Assembly: GCF_005222915.1 (NCBI RefSeq)
Contig: NZ_STFX01000015.1
Span: 1 to 64,000 of the forward strand
Length of the DNA stretch: 64,000 nucleotides
Reading direction: 5' to 3'
Source: Rhizobium sp. FKL33
GTDB taxonomy: Bacteria; Pseudomonadota; Alphaproteobacteria; Rhizobiales; Rhizobiaceae
Below, one piece after another: positions 18,541-26,718 of this stretch. The stretch's first letter is position 1, and each line of letters starts with the position of its first letter. Below the pieces are notes generated by a model that saw only the letters and a program-made list of their open reading frames with translations, was not told the origin of the DNA and ran no database searches. The position numbers were made by a program, and so were the translations under genes.

Positions 18541-20544
18541 ATGACGCAAGACAGACTGCGCTGGGGCATCATCGGCCCCGGCACGATAGCGCGCACCTTT
18601 GCAGAAGGCGTCGCCCATTCGAGAACCGGCCGCATCGCGGCCATCGGCACGCGCAATCCCAACAGGCCGGGTCTTGCCGAGGGATTTCCCGGCGCCCGCA
18701 TCGTGTCAGGCTACCAGGCGCTGATCGATGATCCCGAGGTCGAGGCCGTTTATATCGCCACGCCGCATCCGTCCCACCCGGAATGGGCGATCAAGGCCAT
18801 TCGCGCCGGCAAGCATGTGCTCGTCGAAAAGCCCTTGGCGCTCACCGCTTTCGACGCCGACGCCGTCTATCACGAAGCGCGCAAGGCCGGCGTCTTCGCC
18901 GGCGAAGCCTATATGTACCGGCTGCATCCGCAAACGGCGAAGCTCATCGATCTCATTCGCTCGGGCGTGATCGGTCAGGTCAGGCTGATCAAGTCGAGCT
19001 TCGGTTTCGACATGGGCGGCGTGCGCCCCGAACACCGGCTCTTCTCACAGGCGTCTGCCGGCGGCGGCATTCTCGATGTCGGCGGCTACCCCGTGTCCAT
19101 GGCGCGGCTGATCGCCGGCGCGGTCGAGGGCAAGCCCTTCCTCGATCCCGTCAAGGTCACGGGCGCAGCGCGTCTCGGCGAAACCGGCGTCGACGAATGG
19201 GCTTCGGCCGTGCTGAAATTCCCCAACGACATCGTGGCTGAAGTCTCCTGCTCGATCATGGCCGATCAGGACAATGTCCTCCGGGTGATCGGTTCGGAAG
19301 GGCGGCTTGAGGTCGCCGATTTCTGGTTCGCCGCCGGCCACAAAGGCGGCGTCGGCAAGATCGAACTCTTCCGCAAGGATGGGGCGCACGAGACCATCGA
19401 ATGCCCTGAGGACCGTTGGCTCTATTCCTTCGAGGCCGATGCGGCCGCTGACGCCATCCGCGCCGGCGAACGCGAATTCCGCGCCCCCGGCATGGGCTGG
19501 GCCGATTCGCTCGGCAATCTCCGCGCCATGGACGCCTGGCGGGCCGCGGTCGGGCTGAAATACGAACTCGAGACGCCGGCGCTCAGAACGAAGAATATCG
19601 CCGGTGATGTCGTGAAGGCGGGCCATAAGGTTCCCCGGCGCGCCATTCCCGGCCTCGCCAAGCAGGCGTCGACGGTGGCGCTGGGCTTTGAATTCTTCCC
19701 GGATTTCGCCTCGGCCTCGCTGACGCTCGACGCCTTCTACGAGGCGGGCGGTAATCTGTTCGACACCGCCTATATCTATGGCAACGGCGTCACCGAAGCG
19801 GTGTTCGGCGACTGGCATGCGAGCCGGGGCATCGACCGCGAGGAGATCGTGCTGATCGGCAAGGGCGTGCATTCGCCGCTCTGCTATCCCGACCAGATCG
19901 GCAAGCAGCTGACCGTGTCGCTGGAGCGGCTGAAGACCGACTATGTCGATGTCTATTTCATGCATCGCGACAATCCCGATGTGCCGGTCGAGGAATTCGT
20001 CGACGCCATGGATGCGGAAGCGAGCGCTGGCCGGATCCGCGGCATCTTCGGCGGCTCAAACTGGACGCGCGACCGCATGGACGCGGCGATCGCCTATGCC
20101 GAGAAAACCGGAAAGCGGGCGCCGTCGGCGCTGTCGAACAATTTCTCGCTGGCCGAAATGATCGATCCGATCTGGGCCGGCTGCGTCGCCGCTTCCGACA
20201 AAGACTGGAAGGAGTGGCTCTACAGGACGCAGACGCCCAATTTCGCCTGGTCGAGCCAGGGGCGCGGCTTCTTCACCGACCGCGCCGGCCGCGACCGCTT
20301 CGACGACGAGGAAATCGTCCGCTGCTGGTATTCGGAGCAGAATTTCATCCGTCGCGACCGGGCCTATGAACTCGCCGCCAAGAAAGGCCGTAGTCCTATC
20401 CACATCGCGCTCGCCTATGTGCTCGCGCAGCCTTTCCCGGTGATCCCGCTGATCGGGCCGCGCACTCTCAGCGAATTGGAAGACAGTCTTTCGGCGCTCG
20501 ATATCGCGCTGACGCCGGATGAGGTCCGCTGGCTCGAAGGCTGA
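18541..20544 (+). CDS. Fusion protein: Gfo/Idh/MocA oxidoreductase plus aldo/keto reductase
   Basis: 667 residues from ATG 18541, preceded by gggaggagtacgatc. Residues about 1-330 are a Gfo/Idh/MocA dehydrogenase: WGIIGPGTIARTFAEG is the Rossmann motif and LVEKPLALT the conserved Lys-Pro segment. Residues about 365-667 are an aldo/keto reductase with all four catalytic residues visible: Asp in LFDTAYIYG, Tyr in the same segment, Lys in LIGKGVH and His in YFMHRD. The C-terminal IPLIGPRT segment binds NAD(P). Last gene of the operon, 82 bases after the ATPase, so probably acting on the released sugar or its oxidised form. The linker (about 330-365) shows no obvious frameshift. Confidence 0.88.
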   Translation: MTQDRLRWGIIGPGTIARTFAEGVAHSRTGRIAAIGTRNPNRPGLAEGFPGARIVSGYQALIDDPEVEAVYIATPHPSHPEWAIKAIRAGKHVLVEKPLALTAFDADAVYHEARKAGVFAGEAYMYRLHPQTAKLIDLIRSGVIGQVRLIKSSFGFDMGGVRPEHRLFSQASAGGGILDVGGYPVSMARLIAGAVEGKPFLDPVKVTGAARLGETGVDEWASAVLKFPNDIVAEVSCSIMADQDNVLRVIGSEGRLEVADFWFAAGHKGGVGKIELFRKDGAHETIECPEDRWLYSFEADAAADAIRAGEREFRAPGMGWADSLGNLRAMDAWRAAVGLKYELETPALRTKNIAGDVVKAGHKVPRRAIPGLAKQASTVALGFEFFPDFASASLTLDAFYEAGGNLFDTAYIYGNGVTEAVFGDWHASRGIDREEIVLIGKGVHSPLCYPDQIGKQLTVSLERLKTDYVDVYFMHRDNPDVPVEEFVDAMDAEASAGRIRGIFGGSNWTRDRMDAAIAYAEKTGKRAPSALSNNFSLAEMIDPIWAGCVAASDKDWKEWLYRTQTPNFAWSSQGRGFFTDRAGRDRFDDEEIVRCWYSEQNFIRRDRAYELAAKKGRSPIHIALAYVLAQPFPVIPLIGPRTLSELEDSLSALDIALTPDEVRWLEG

Positions 20545-20559
20545 CCGGCGCCAACCGGA

Positions 20560-21636
20560 TCAGGCCGGCCCAGCCGGCCTGTCCAGGCCCGACCATTTCA
20601 CCACCAGCCGCGCCAGCGCCGGGCCGGTGACCAGAATGAACAGGAAGCGGGCCAACTGCATGGCCATGACGAAGGAGACGTCGACGTCGCTGGAGGCGGA
20701 GATGATCGCCACCGTATCGGCCCCGCCGGGACTTGTCGCGAGATAGGCTGTGAGGGGATCGACCCCGGCGACATGCACCAGCACATACGCGAAGCCGCCG
20801 CAGATCACGATCAACGCGAGAATTGCGGCGACCACCCGTGGCAGCGCCTTTAGCGCATAGACCAGGATCGTGCGGGTGAACCGCCCGCCAATGCCCCAGC
20901 CAACCACGGCGTAACTCGCCGCCAGCAACCAGGGCGGCAATTCGATCTGCATCAGCCCGAGATCCTGCAAGAGCGCGCCGAGCGCCATGGGAACCAGCAT
21001 CATGCCGGCCGGAATATTGGCGAGGTTCACGATCACGGCGGAAACCGCGATCAACAGAGCGGTCTGGCCGAGCGGCGCCCAGTCGATGGGCGGAAACCAG
21101 ATGACCGATTGGGCGGCGCCCGTTTCGCCGATGAACATCCGCGACACCAGCGCAGCGGCCAGCGCCACGCAGAGAACCCGCATATATTGCATGATGGCGA
21201 CAAGCCGCATATCGGCGCCGAAGCTCTCCGACATGATGGTCATGGCGGACGCCGCTCCAGGCACCGAGCCCCAGATGGCGGTCGAGCCCGGCAGCACCTG
21301 CATGCGGGCGAGCAGCCAGCCGAAGCCGACGGAGACGGCGATCACCGAGACGACGCCGGACAGAAAGATCGGCCAGGCGCGGCCGATCTCGACCAGCAGG
21401 TCCAGCGGGATGGCCTTGGCCATCAGGCAGCCGATCACCCCCTGGGCGATGAAGGTCGCCTGTTTCGGCACCGGCGCGGCGCGCCCCGCCGCCGCCAGAA
21501 TGATCGCGGCGATCATCGGCCCCAGCAACAGCGCCGCCGGAAGATGGAAGATTTCGAGTCCCGCCACGAACGCCGCCGAGATGAGAAGAAGAATGAGCCA
21601 GTCCGTCAGGATGCGCGATAGAGACTGGGGCGGCAT
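20560..21636 (-). CDS. AbrB family integral membrane protein
   Basis: 358 residues, very hydrophobic, with about ten membrane segments in two similar halves. Each half contains the AbrB-type pattern (first half LLLGPMIAAIILAAAGR and AQGVIGCLMAKAIP; second half MMLVPMALGALL). This is the AbrB/DUF-type membrane family once annotated as ammonia monooxygenase, unrelated to the AbrB DNA-binding protein. Function is not established; transport is suspected. The gene is convergent with the sugar operon and 67 bases from the next minus-strand gene. Confidence 0.82.
   Translation of the reverse strand: MPPQSLSRILTDWLILLLISAAFVAGLEIFHLPAALLLGPMIAAIILAAAGRAAPVPKQATFIAQGVIGCLMAKAIPLDLLVEIGRAWPIFLSGVVSVIAVSVGFGWLLARMQVLPGSTAIWGSVPGAASAMTIMSESFGADMRLVAIMQYMRVLCVALAAALVSRMFIGETGAAQSVIWFPPIDWAPLGQTALLIAVSAVIVNLANIPAGMMLVPMALGALLQDLGLMQIELPPWLLAASYAVVGWGIGGRFTRTILVYALKALPRVVAAILALIVICGGFAYVLVHVAGVDPLTAYLATSPGGADTVAIISASSDVDVSFVMAMQLARFLFILVTGPALARLVVKWSGLDRPAGPA
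20561..20581. terminator. Perfect 9-bp hairpin between convergent genes
   Basis: caggccggc (20561-20569) pairs perfectly with gccggcctg (20573-20581) around a 3-nt loop. It covers the last codons of the AbrB-family gene and lies 17 bases after the fusion gene's stop. It lacks a T-tract, so it may be a 3'-end stabilising or bidirectional termination hairpin. Confidence 0.4.
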
Positions 21637-21703
21637 GAAAATTCCTTTTTCAAACAGTCGCGGCTATTGATTTGCCGGCTAACAAGGTCAGCCGGCTCGC
21701 CGG

Positions 21704-22294
21704 TCATAAGTCCTCGCTGTCGATGGCGAGCCGGCCGCTCGTCAGATCGACCAGCGATCGGATCAGCGCGTCGGCCTGATCGGCCGGCAACAGGCAGCGA
21801 AGAAACACCCCGTCTGCGCCGAACGTCTCCGATAGAATGGTCGCGCCCTCTATGCGCTCCAGGCGCGATTTTATCAATCCATGATCGGAAAAGACGATCT
21901 GCATGCCCTTTTCCACCTGCGGCGTCAGCCGGATTTTCTCAGCCGCCCGCAGGCATTCCGCGGCCGAGCCGCCATAGGCGCGGATCAAGCCGCCGGAGCC
22001 GAGCAGAATGCCGCCGAAGAAGCGGGTCACCACGACCGCCACCCCGTCGAGATCCTGCCCGTCGATCGCCTGCAGGATCGGTTTGCCCGCCGTTCCCGAG
22101 GGTTCGCCATCGTCGTTGAAACGATAGACCTGGCCGATACGATAGGCCCAGCAATTATGATTGGCCGAGGCGTCGCTTTCCGATGCTATGAAGGCTTTTG
22201 CGGCGGCCTCGTCGGCCACAGGCGCAGCAGCGACGATAAATCGGCTCTTCTTGATCTCGACGACATGGCGCGCAACGGCGGTGATGGTCTGCAT
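21704..22294 (-). CDS. YigZ/IMPACT family protein (UPF0029)
   Basis: 196 residues. The IMPACT signature is clear: NHNCWAYRIGQVYRFNDDGEPSGTAG, followed by VVVTRFFGGILLGSGGLIRAYG. A small ferredoxin-like C-terminal domain (about 130-196) follows, as in E. coli YigZ. Eukaryotic IMPACT modulates translation control; the bacterial role is uncertain, possibly ribosome- or stress-related. Length fits the family. Monocistronic by spacing. Confidence 0.88.
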   Translation of the reverse strand: MQTITAVARHVVEIKKSRFIVAAAPVADEAAAKAFIASESDASANHNCWAYRIGQVYRFNDDGEPSGTAGKPILQAIDGQDLDGVAVVVTRFFGGILLGSGGLIRAYGGSAAECLRAAEKIRLTPQVEKGMQIVFSDHGLIKSRLERIEGATILSETFGADGVFLRCLLPADQADALIRSLVDLTSGRLAIDSEDL

Positions 22295-22472
22295 GGAGGG
22301 ATCTCAGGCTGCACTCAGTCTCCCATAGAGGCAATCGACGGCTTCGCCAAAGAAAAATGCCCGGGACGCCCAACCCCTGGATCGGTTCACGCTGCGCTGC
22401 AATTGTATTTTTCTATCACGCGATTGGAGCCGCGCCCTTGATCTTTCCTGGCGTTCGTCAAATACCTGACCA

Positions 22473-24767
22473 ATGACAACAAGTTTTCTCGGAAAGAAGT
22501 CCTCGGCCGCCGGCGGCTGGGGCGCGTTGAAAAGCTGCGGCAAGCGGCTCCTGGAAACCGGCGCCCCGCTGTCGGGGGCGCGCGCCATGCTGAAGGCCAA
22601 CCAGCCCGATGGCTTCGATTGCCCGGGCTGCGCCTGGGGCGATCCCGAACATGGCTCGTCCTTCGAATTCTGTGAGAACGGCGTCAAGGCGGTCGCCTGG
22701 GAAGCCACCGAGAAACGTGCGACGCCGGATTTTTTCGCCCGGAATCGCGTCTCCGATCTGCGCCTGTTGTCAGACTACGAGATCGAACGTCATGGCCGGC
22801 TGACGCATCCCCTGCGCTATGACGCGGCGTCGGATCGTTATCTTCCCGTCGCATGGGACGCCGCCTTCGCCGAGATCGGCGCACTGCTGAAGGGGCTCGG
22901 TAATCCCGACCGCGCCGAATTCTACACGTCCGGCCGCGCCAGCAATGAGGCGGCCTATCTCTATCAATTGTTCGTCCGCGCTTATGGCACCAACAATTTT
23001 CCCGATTGCTCCAACATGTGCCACGAGGCCAGCGGCGTGGCGCTGCGCCAGGCGATCGGCGTCGGCAAGGGCACGGTGCGGCTCGGAGATTTCGAACAGG
23101 CGGACGCGATCTTTGTCGTCGGGCAGAATCCCGGCACCAATCATCCCCGAATGCTCGGCGATCTCCGCCGCGCCGCCCTGCGCGGCGCCCGCATCGTGGT
23201 GTTCAATCCGGTCAGGGAGCGGGGCCTCGAACGCTTTTCCGATCCGCAGGACAAACTCGAAATGCTGCATGCGGGCTCGACGCCCATCGCCAGCCGCTAT
23301 GTCCAGCCGCGGCTGGGCGGCGACATGGCCGCATTCCGCGGCATGAGCAAGGCTGTGTTCGCCGCTGACGACGCGGCGCTGGCCGCCGGCCGCGCTTCGG
23401 TTCTGGACCGTGATTTCCTAGCGACGCATTGCGAGGGTTTCGACGCCTATCGCGCCTCCGTCGATGCGACCGGCTGGGATGAGATCGAAGACCAGTCCGG
23501 GCTGAGCCGCGCGGAGATTGAAGAGGCCGCCGCGATCTATCTCAGCGCCGAACGCGTGATCGCCACCTGGGCGATGGGGGTGACGCAGCACCTGCATTCG
23601 GTGGCCACCATCCGCGAAATCACCAATTTCATGATGCTGCGCGGCCATATCGGCCGGCCGGGCGCGGGCCTCTGCCCGGTGCGCGGCCATTCCAATGTCC
23701 AGGGCGACCGCACCGTCGGCATCAATGAAAAGCCTGGAGACGCGTTTCTCGACGCGCTGGAAGCGCGGTTCGGCCTGCCCATGCCGCGCCAGCACGGACA
23801 CAACGTGCTGGCGGCGATCGGCGCGATGCTGGACGGCTCGGCCCAGGCGTTTATCGGCCTTGGCGGCAATTTCGCGCGCGCCACGCCCGACAGCGCGCTG
23901 GTCGAAACCGCGCTCAGGCGACTGAAGCTCACGGTTCATATCGCCACCAAGCCCAATCATTCGCATCTGATGCCCGGCGAGATCTCCTTCATCCTGCCCT
24001 GCCTCGGCCGCACCGAGATGGATCTCAATTCTGAGGGACAGTCGCAGCTGATCAGCGTCGAGGATTCCATGAGCATGGTGCATGGCTCGGCCGGCATCAA
24101 CCGTCCGGCCTCGCCGCATCTGCGGTCGGAAACCGCCATCATCGCCGGCATCGCCGCAGCGACCGTCGGGTCCGACAGCATCGACTGGCTGGCGCTCGCG
24201 GAGAACTACGATCTGATCCGCGACCATATCGAGGCGACCATACCAGGGTTTGACGACTTCAATCGTCGCCTGCGCCGACCACGAGGCTTTCATTTGCGCA
24301 ACAGCGCCGCCCATCGCGAATGGGAGACGCCGTCGCGAAAGGTCGAATTCTCCTCCGGCGCCCTCCCGAAAGCGACGGTCCATCAGCAGGCGCTGGCGGC
24401 GAACAATCGCTTCGCGCTGCAGACCTTCCGCTCGCATGACCAGTACAACACCACCGTCTATGGTTTGGATGATCGCTATCGCGGCGTCTATGGCGAAAGA
24501 CAGGTGATCTTCATGCACCCCGCCGATCTCGAAGCGCTGGGCGCCAAGGCGGGTGATCGCGCCGATGTGGTGGGCGAATGGCACGACGGCGTCGAACGCA
24601 TCGCCCGCAATTTCCGCTTTGCGCCCTATGACATTCCGCGCGGCAGCGTCGCGGGCTACTATCCCGAGCTCAACGCGCTCGCGCCGCTCGACAGCGCCGG
24701 CGAAGAAAGCGACACGCCGACCTCGAAATCGATCCTCGTATCCTTCCGTCTCCTGAGCGCGGCGTGA
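22473..24767 (+). CDS. FdhF/YdeP family molybdopterin oxidoreductase
   Basis: 764 residues, matching the YdeP-like family in length. The N-terminus has the DCPGCAWGDP motif typical of this group, followed by the molybdopterin-binding domains (FYTSGRASNEAAYLYQLFVRAYGTNN and the VVGQNPGTNHPRML segment). A C-terminal cofactor-binding barrel starts near residue 640 (FRSHDQYNTTVYGLDDRYRG). The usual formate dehydrogenase 4Fe-4S cysteine cluster is not visible, nor is a selenocysteine codon at the active-site position, so formate activity cannot be assumed. No Tat signal; cytoplasmic. E. coli YdeP is linked to acid resistance. The next gene overlaps its stop. Confidence 0.85.
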   Translation: MTTSFLGKKSSAAGGWGALKSCGKRLLETGAPLSGARAMLKANQPDGFDCPGCAWGDPEHGSSFEFCENGVKAVAWEATEKRATPDFFARNRVSDLRLLSDYEIERHGRLTHPLRYDAASDRYLPVAWDAAFAEIGALLKGLGNPDRAEFYTSGRASNEAAYLYQLFVRAYGTNNFPDCSNMCHEASGVALRQAIGVGKGTVRLGDFEQADAIFVVGQNPGTNHPRMLGDLRRAALRGARIVVFNPVRERGLERFSDPQDKLEMLHAGSTPIASRYVQPRLGGDMAAFRGMSKAVFAADDAALAAGRASVLDRDFLATHCEGFDAYRASVDATGWDEIEDQSGLSRAEIEEAAAIYLSAERVIATWAMGVTQHLHSVATIREITNFMMLRGHIGRPGAGLCPVRGHSNVQGDRTVGINEKPGDAFLDALEARFGLPMPRQHGHNVLAAIGAMLDGSAQAFIGLGGNFARATPDSALVETALRRLKLTVHIATKPNHSHLMPGEISFILPCLGRTEMDLNSEGQSQLISVEDSMSMVHGSAGINRPASPHLRSETAIIAGIAAATVGSDSIDWLALAENYDLIRDHIEATIPGFDDFNRRLRRPRGFHLRNSAAHREWETPSRKVEFSSGALPKATVHQQALAANNRFALQTFRSHDQYNTTVYGLDDRYRGVYGERQVIFMHPADLEALGAKAGDRADVVGEWHDGVERIARNFRFAPYDIPRGSVAGYYPELNALAPLDSAGEESDTPTSKSILVSFRLLSAA

Positions 24768-25057
24768 GCGAAGACGAGGAGATCGCAGCGTTTCTCGCCG
24801 AGGTCGATCGCCTCATCGCCCGCGCGCCGCGTCTTGATCCTTTGCAGGCGGCGCTGCTCGCCGCGGCTGCCTCCGGCTTGCCGTCCGACAGCCGCAGCCT
24901 CTCCCGCCGTCTCGGCCTCGAGCATGCGCTGGTTCTCCGGGCGATCCAACAACTGCAACAGGCGCCGCCGCTAATCCGGATCACCCGCGAGGATCCCCGC
25001 ACGATGAGGCGATGGTTCGAATTGACGGAAGAGGGGATATTCGTTTCCGAAGCCTAG
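24764..25057 (+). CDS. Small hypothetical protein, likely winged-helix, coupled to the molybdoenzyme gene
   Basis: 97 residues from a GTG that overlaps the stop codon of the FdhF/YdeP gene by 4 bases, implying translational coupling. The middle part (SLSRRLGLEHALVLRAIQQLQ, then IRITREDPRTMRRWFELTEEG) has the spacing of a winged helix-turn-helix with a beta wing. There are no cysteines for metal binding and no membrane segments. I do not recognise the family. It could be a regulator or maturation partner of the molybdoenzyme; tight coupling argues for a linked function. Confidence 0.7.
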   Translation: MSEDEEIAAFLAEVDRLIARAPRLDPLQAALLAAAASGLPSDSRSLSRRLGLEHALVLRAIQQLQQAPPLIRITREDPRTMRRWFELTEEGIFVSEA

Positions 25058-25094
25058 CGCAAAAAAGTTAAGCCTGTGACTTTGTTGGAAGAAA

Positions 25095-25184
25095 TGGCGG
25101 ACAGAGAGGGATTCGAACCCTCGGTACGCTTTCACGTACACACGCGTTCCAGGCGTGCGCCTTCAACCGCTCGGCCACCTGTCC
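25095..25184 (-). tRNA. tRNA-Ser (anticodon GGA)
   Basis: A 90-nt minus-strand cloverleaf with encoded CCA. The acceptor strand starts GGACAGG and pairs with CCTGTCC-type bases before GCCA. The anticodon loop is CTGGAAC (anticodon GGA), and a long variable arm of class II tRNAs is formed by gtacg/cgtac. The T loop is GTTCGAATC. Decodes TCC/TCT. The region upstream contains an 8-bp inverted repeat (25205-25243). Confidence 0.96.
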
Positions 25185-25452
25185 TTCACCCTGAAAGGGC
25201 GTCGCGAAGCGCTTGATTGGGACCGGTTTTGTCCGGCGCTTCGTTCGGGCGCGATCTATACCGATGCTGTGGCGATAATCAACCCTTCATGACAGAATTT
25301 TGATGCGGAAAATGAGGGCGATGGCGGGGCGGCATTGAAAGTCGGGGTGCGGACCGCTACTTCTTGGGCTCGGGGCGCGCATGGCGCTTCAGCCAGGATG
25401 GCCCGAGCGCGTTGCGCAAAGCGGCTTTGCGGAGAAAGGTCCCGGTGGCGGC

Positions 25453-25785
25453 ATGCTTCTGGTGTTGCGATTCGTCAGTATGGTGTTTCTGGCCTCGGCC
25501 GTGATCGCCGGCGTGGTCGATTCCATTCAGTCGGTGGCGGCCAACGGCGTGATGATCACCTCGCTCGGCAATGCTTTGTTCGGCCTCTATCCCGATGTCG
25601 TGCTGGAAGCTGAACTTTATGTGCAGTCGCATCTCTCCGATTTCATCTGGGACGATGTGATCGCCTGGCTGTTGATTCAGCCCGCTTTCGCCGTGTTTCT
25701 CTGCCTGTCGCTGATCCTCTATCTCGCGGCCTATCGCAGCCCGGTCGCGGTGGCGAAACTGCCGTCTCGCCGCAAGTTCGGCTGA
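25453..25785 (+). CDS. Small conserved membrane protein
   Basis: 110 residues from ATG 25453 (ATG 25381 would add 24 residues without a clear ribosome binding site or membrane character). Two membrane helices, at the N-terminus (LRFVSMVFLASAVIAGVV) and near residues 75-95 (AFAVFLCLSLILYLAAY), flank a loop containing GNALFGLYPDVV and a conserved tryptophan in FIWDDVIAWLL. The C-terminus is basic. I recognise this as a family common in Hyphomicrobiales but its function is unknown. It precedes msrA by 63 bases. Confidence 0.65.
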   Translation: MLLVLRFVSMVFLASAVIAGVVDSIQSVAANGVMITSLGNALFGLYPDVVLEAELYVQSHLSDFIWDDVIAWLLIQPAFAVFLCLSLILYLAAYRSPVAVAKLPSRRKFG

Positions 25786-25848
25786 GAATATTGCTGCTTC
25801 AGGCCGATCGCGCCGCTTTCGATGGTTCGAACAAGGAAAGGAAAGACC

Positions 25849-26496
25849 ATGTTCCTGATCGACATGTTCAACAAGAAGACCGTGATGCCCGATCCCGCCC
25901 ATGCGCTGCCGGGGCGCGACGTCGAATTGCCGACGGCGGACACCCATTTCGTCAACGGCCAGCCGCTCAAGGGCCCCTATCCCGAGGGAACCGAGAAGAT
26001 CCTGCTCGGCCTCGGCTGCTTCTGGGGCGCCGAGCGCCTGTTCTGGAAAACCCCCGGCGTCCATGTGACCGCAGTCGGCTATTCCGGCGGCTTCACCCGC
26101 AATCCGACCTATCAGGAAACCACCACGGGCCTGACCGGCCATACGGAAGTGGTGCTGGTGGTGTATGATCCCAAGGCCGTGTCGCTGCAGCAATTGCTGA
26201 AACTGTTCTTCGAAGAGCATGATCCCACCCAGGGCATGCGCCAGGGCAATGATATCGGCACGACCTACCGGTCGGCGATCTATGTCTACAATGAAGAGCA
26301 GAAGCGCGTGGCCGAGACGGTGCGCGACGCCTACCAGCAGGCGCTCGACCGCGCCGGCCGCAAGGCGCGCATCACCACGGAAATCGCCGAGGTCGGCCCG
26401 TTCTATTTCGCCGAGGAGTATCACCAGCAATATCTCGCCAAGAATCCCGGCGGATATTGTGGATTGAAGGGTACGGGCGTCGCCTGCATCGCCTAG
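25849..26496 (+). CDS. msrA: Peptide-methionine (S)-S-oxide reductase
   Basis: 215 residues from ATG 25849, preceded by aaggaaaggaaagacc. It has the MsrA active-site motif GCFWGAE with catalytic Cys57, followed by VGYSGG, GHTEVV and the EEHDPTQG segment. A second conserved cysteine, available for resolving, lies in the C-terminal GGYCG. Repairs oxidised methionine in proteins using thioredoxin. No signal peptide, so cytoplasmic. A 10-bp inverted repeat follows the stop codon. Confidence 0.95.
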   Translation: MFLIDMFNKKTVMPDPAHALPGRDVELPTADTHFVNGQPLKGPYPEGTEKILLGLGCFWGAERLFWKTPGVHVTAVGYSGGFTRNPTYQETTTGLTGHTEVVLVVYDPKAVSLQQLLKLFFEEHDPTQGMRQGNDIGTTYRSAIYVYNEEQKRVAETVRDAYQQALDRAGRKARITTEIAEVGPFYFAEEYHQQYLAKNPGGYCGLKGTGVACIA

Positions 26497-26519
26497 CCAA
26501 AGCTGCTGAAGAATGACCC

Positions 26520-26555
26520 CATCCCTCTGTTTTTCATAGAGAAAGCAGAGGGATG
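26520..26555. terminator. 10-bp inverted repeat downstream of msrA
   Basis: catccctctg (26520-26529) is repeated inverted as cagagggatg (26546-26555), with a 16-nt loop. It lies 23 bases after the msrA stop and is followed by aaccgattttt, a short T run at a distance. Most likely the msrA terminator. Confidence 0.5.
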
Positions 26556-26566
26556 AACCGATTTTT

Positions 26567-26587
26567 ACCAACTGAAAAATTTTTGGT
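26567..26587. promoter_or_regulatory. A/T-rich dyad upstream of the nucleoside-binding-protein gene
   Basis: accaa and ttggt flank a central aaaaattttt block. In this GC-rich genome the tract stands out. It lies 132 bases upstream of the BMP-family gene, where it could be an operator or an upstream promoter element. Nothing identifies the binding protein. Confidence 0.3.
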
Positions 26588-26718
26588 GAATTTTTCCCCT
26601 AGCCATGCAAGGATGCCGCGCGCTCGTCTCGAGAGGGAAAGAGGCAGGGCCGTTAGTTGAGAGCCGTTAGAGGGGTCTCCGGCTAATTCCGCAAACTGTG
26701 AGGCAACAGGGAAAAACA

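Noticed and set aside
25205-25243. Inverted repeat cgaagcgc/gcgcttcg upstream of tRNA-Ser taken as an attachment site
   Set aside because: No integrase, direct repeat of the tRNA end or foreign DNA lies nearby; it is more likely an incidental hairpin in the tRNA leader region.
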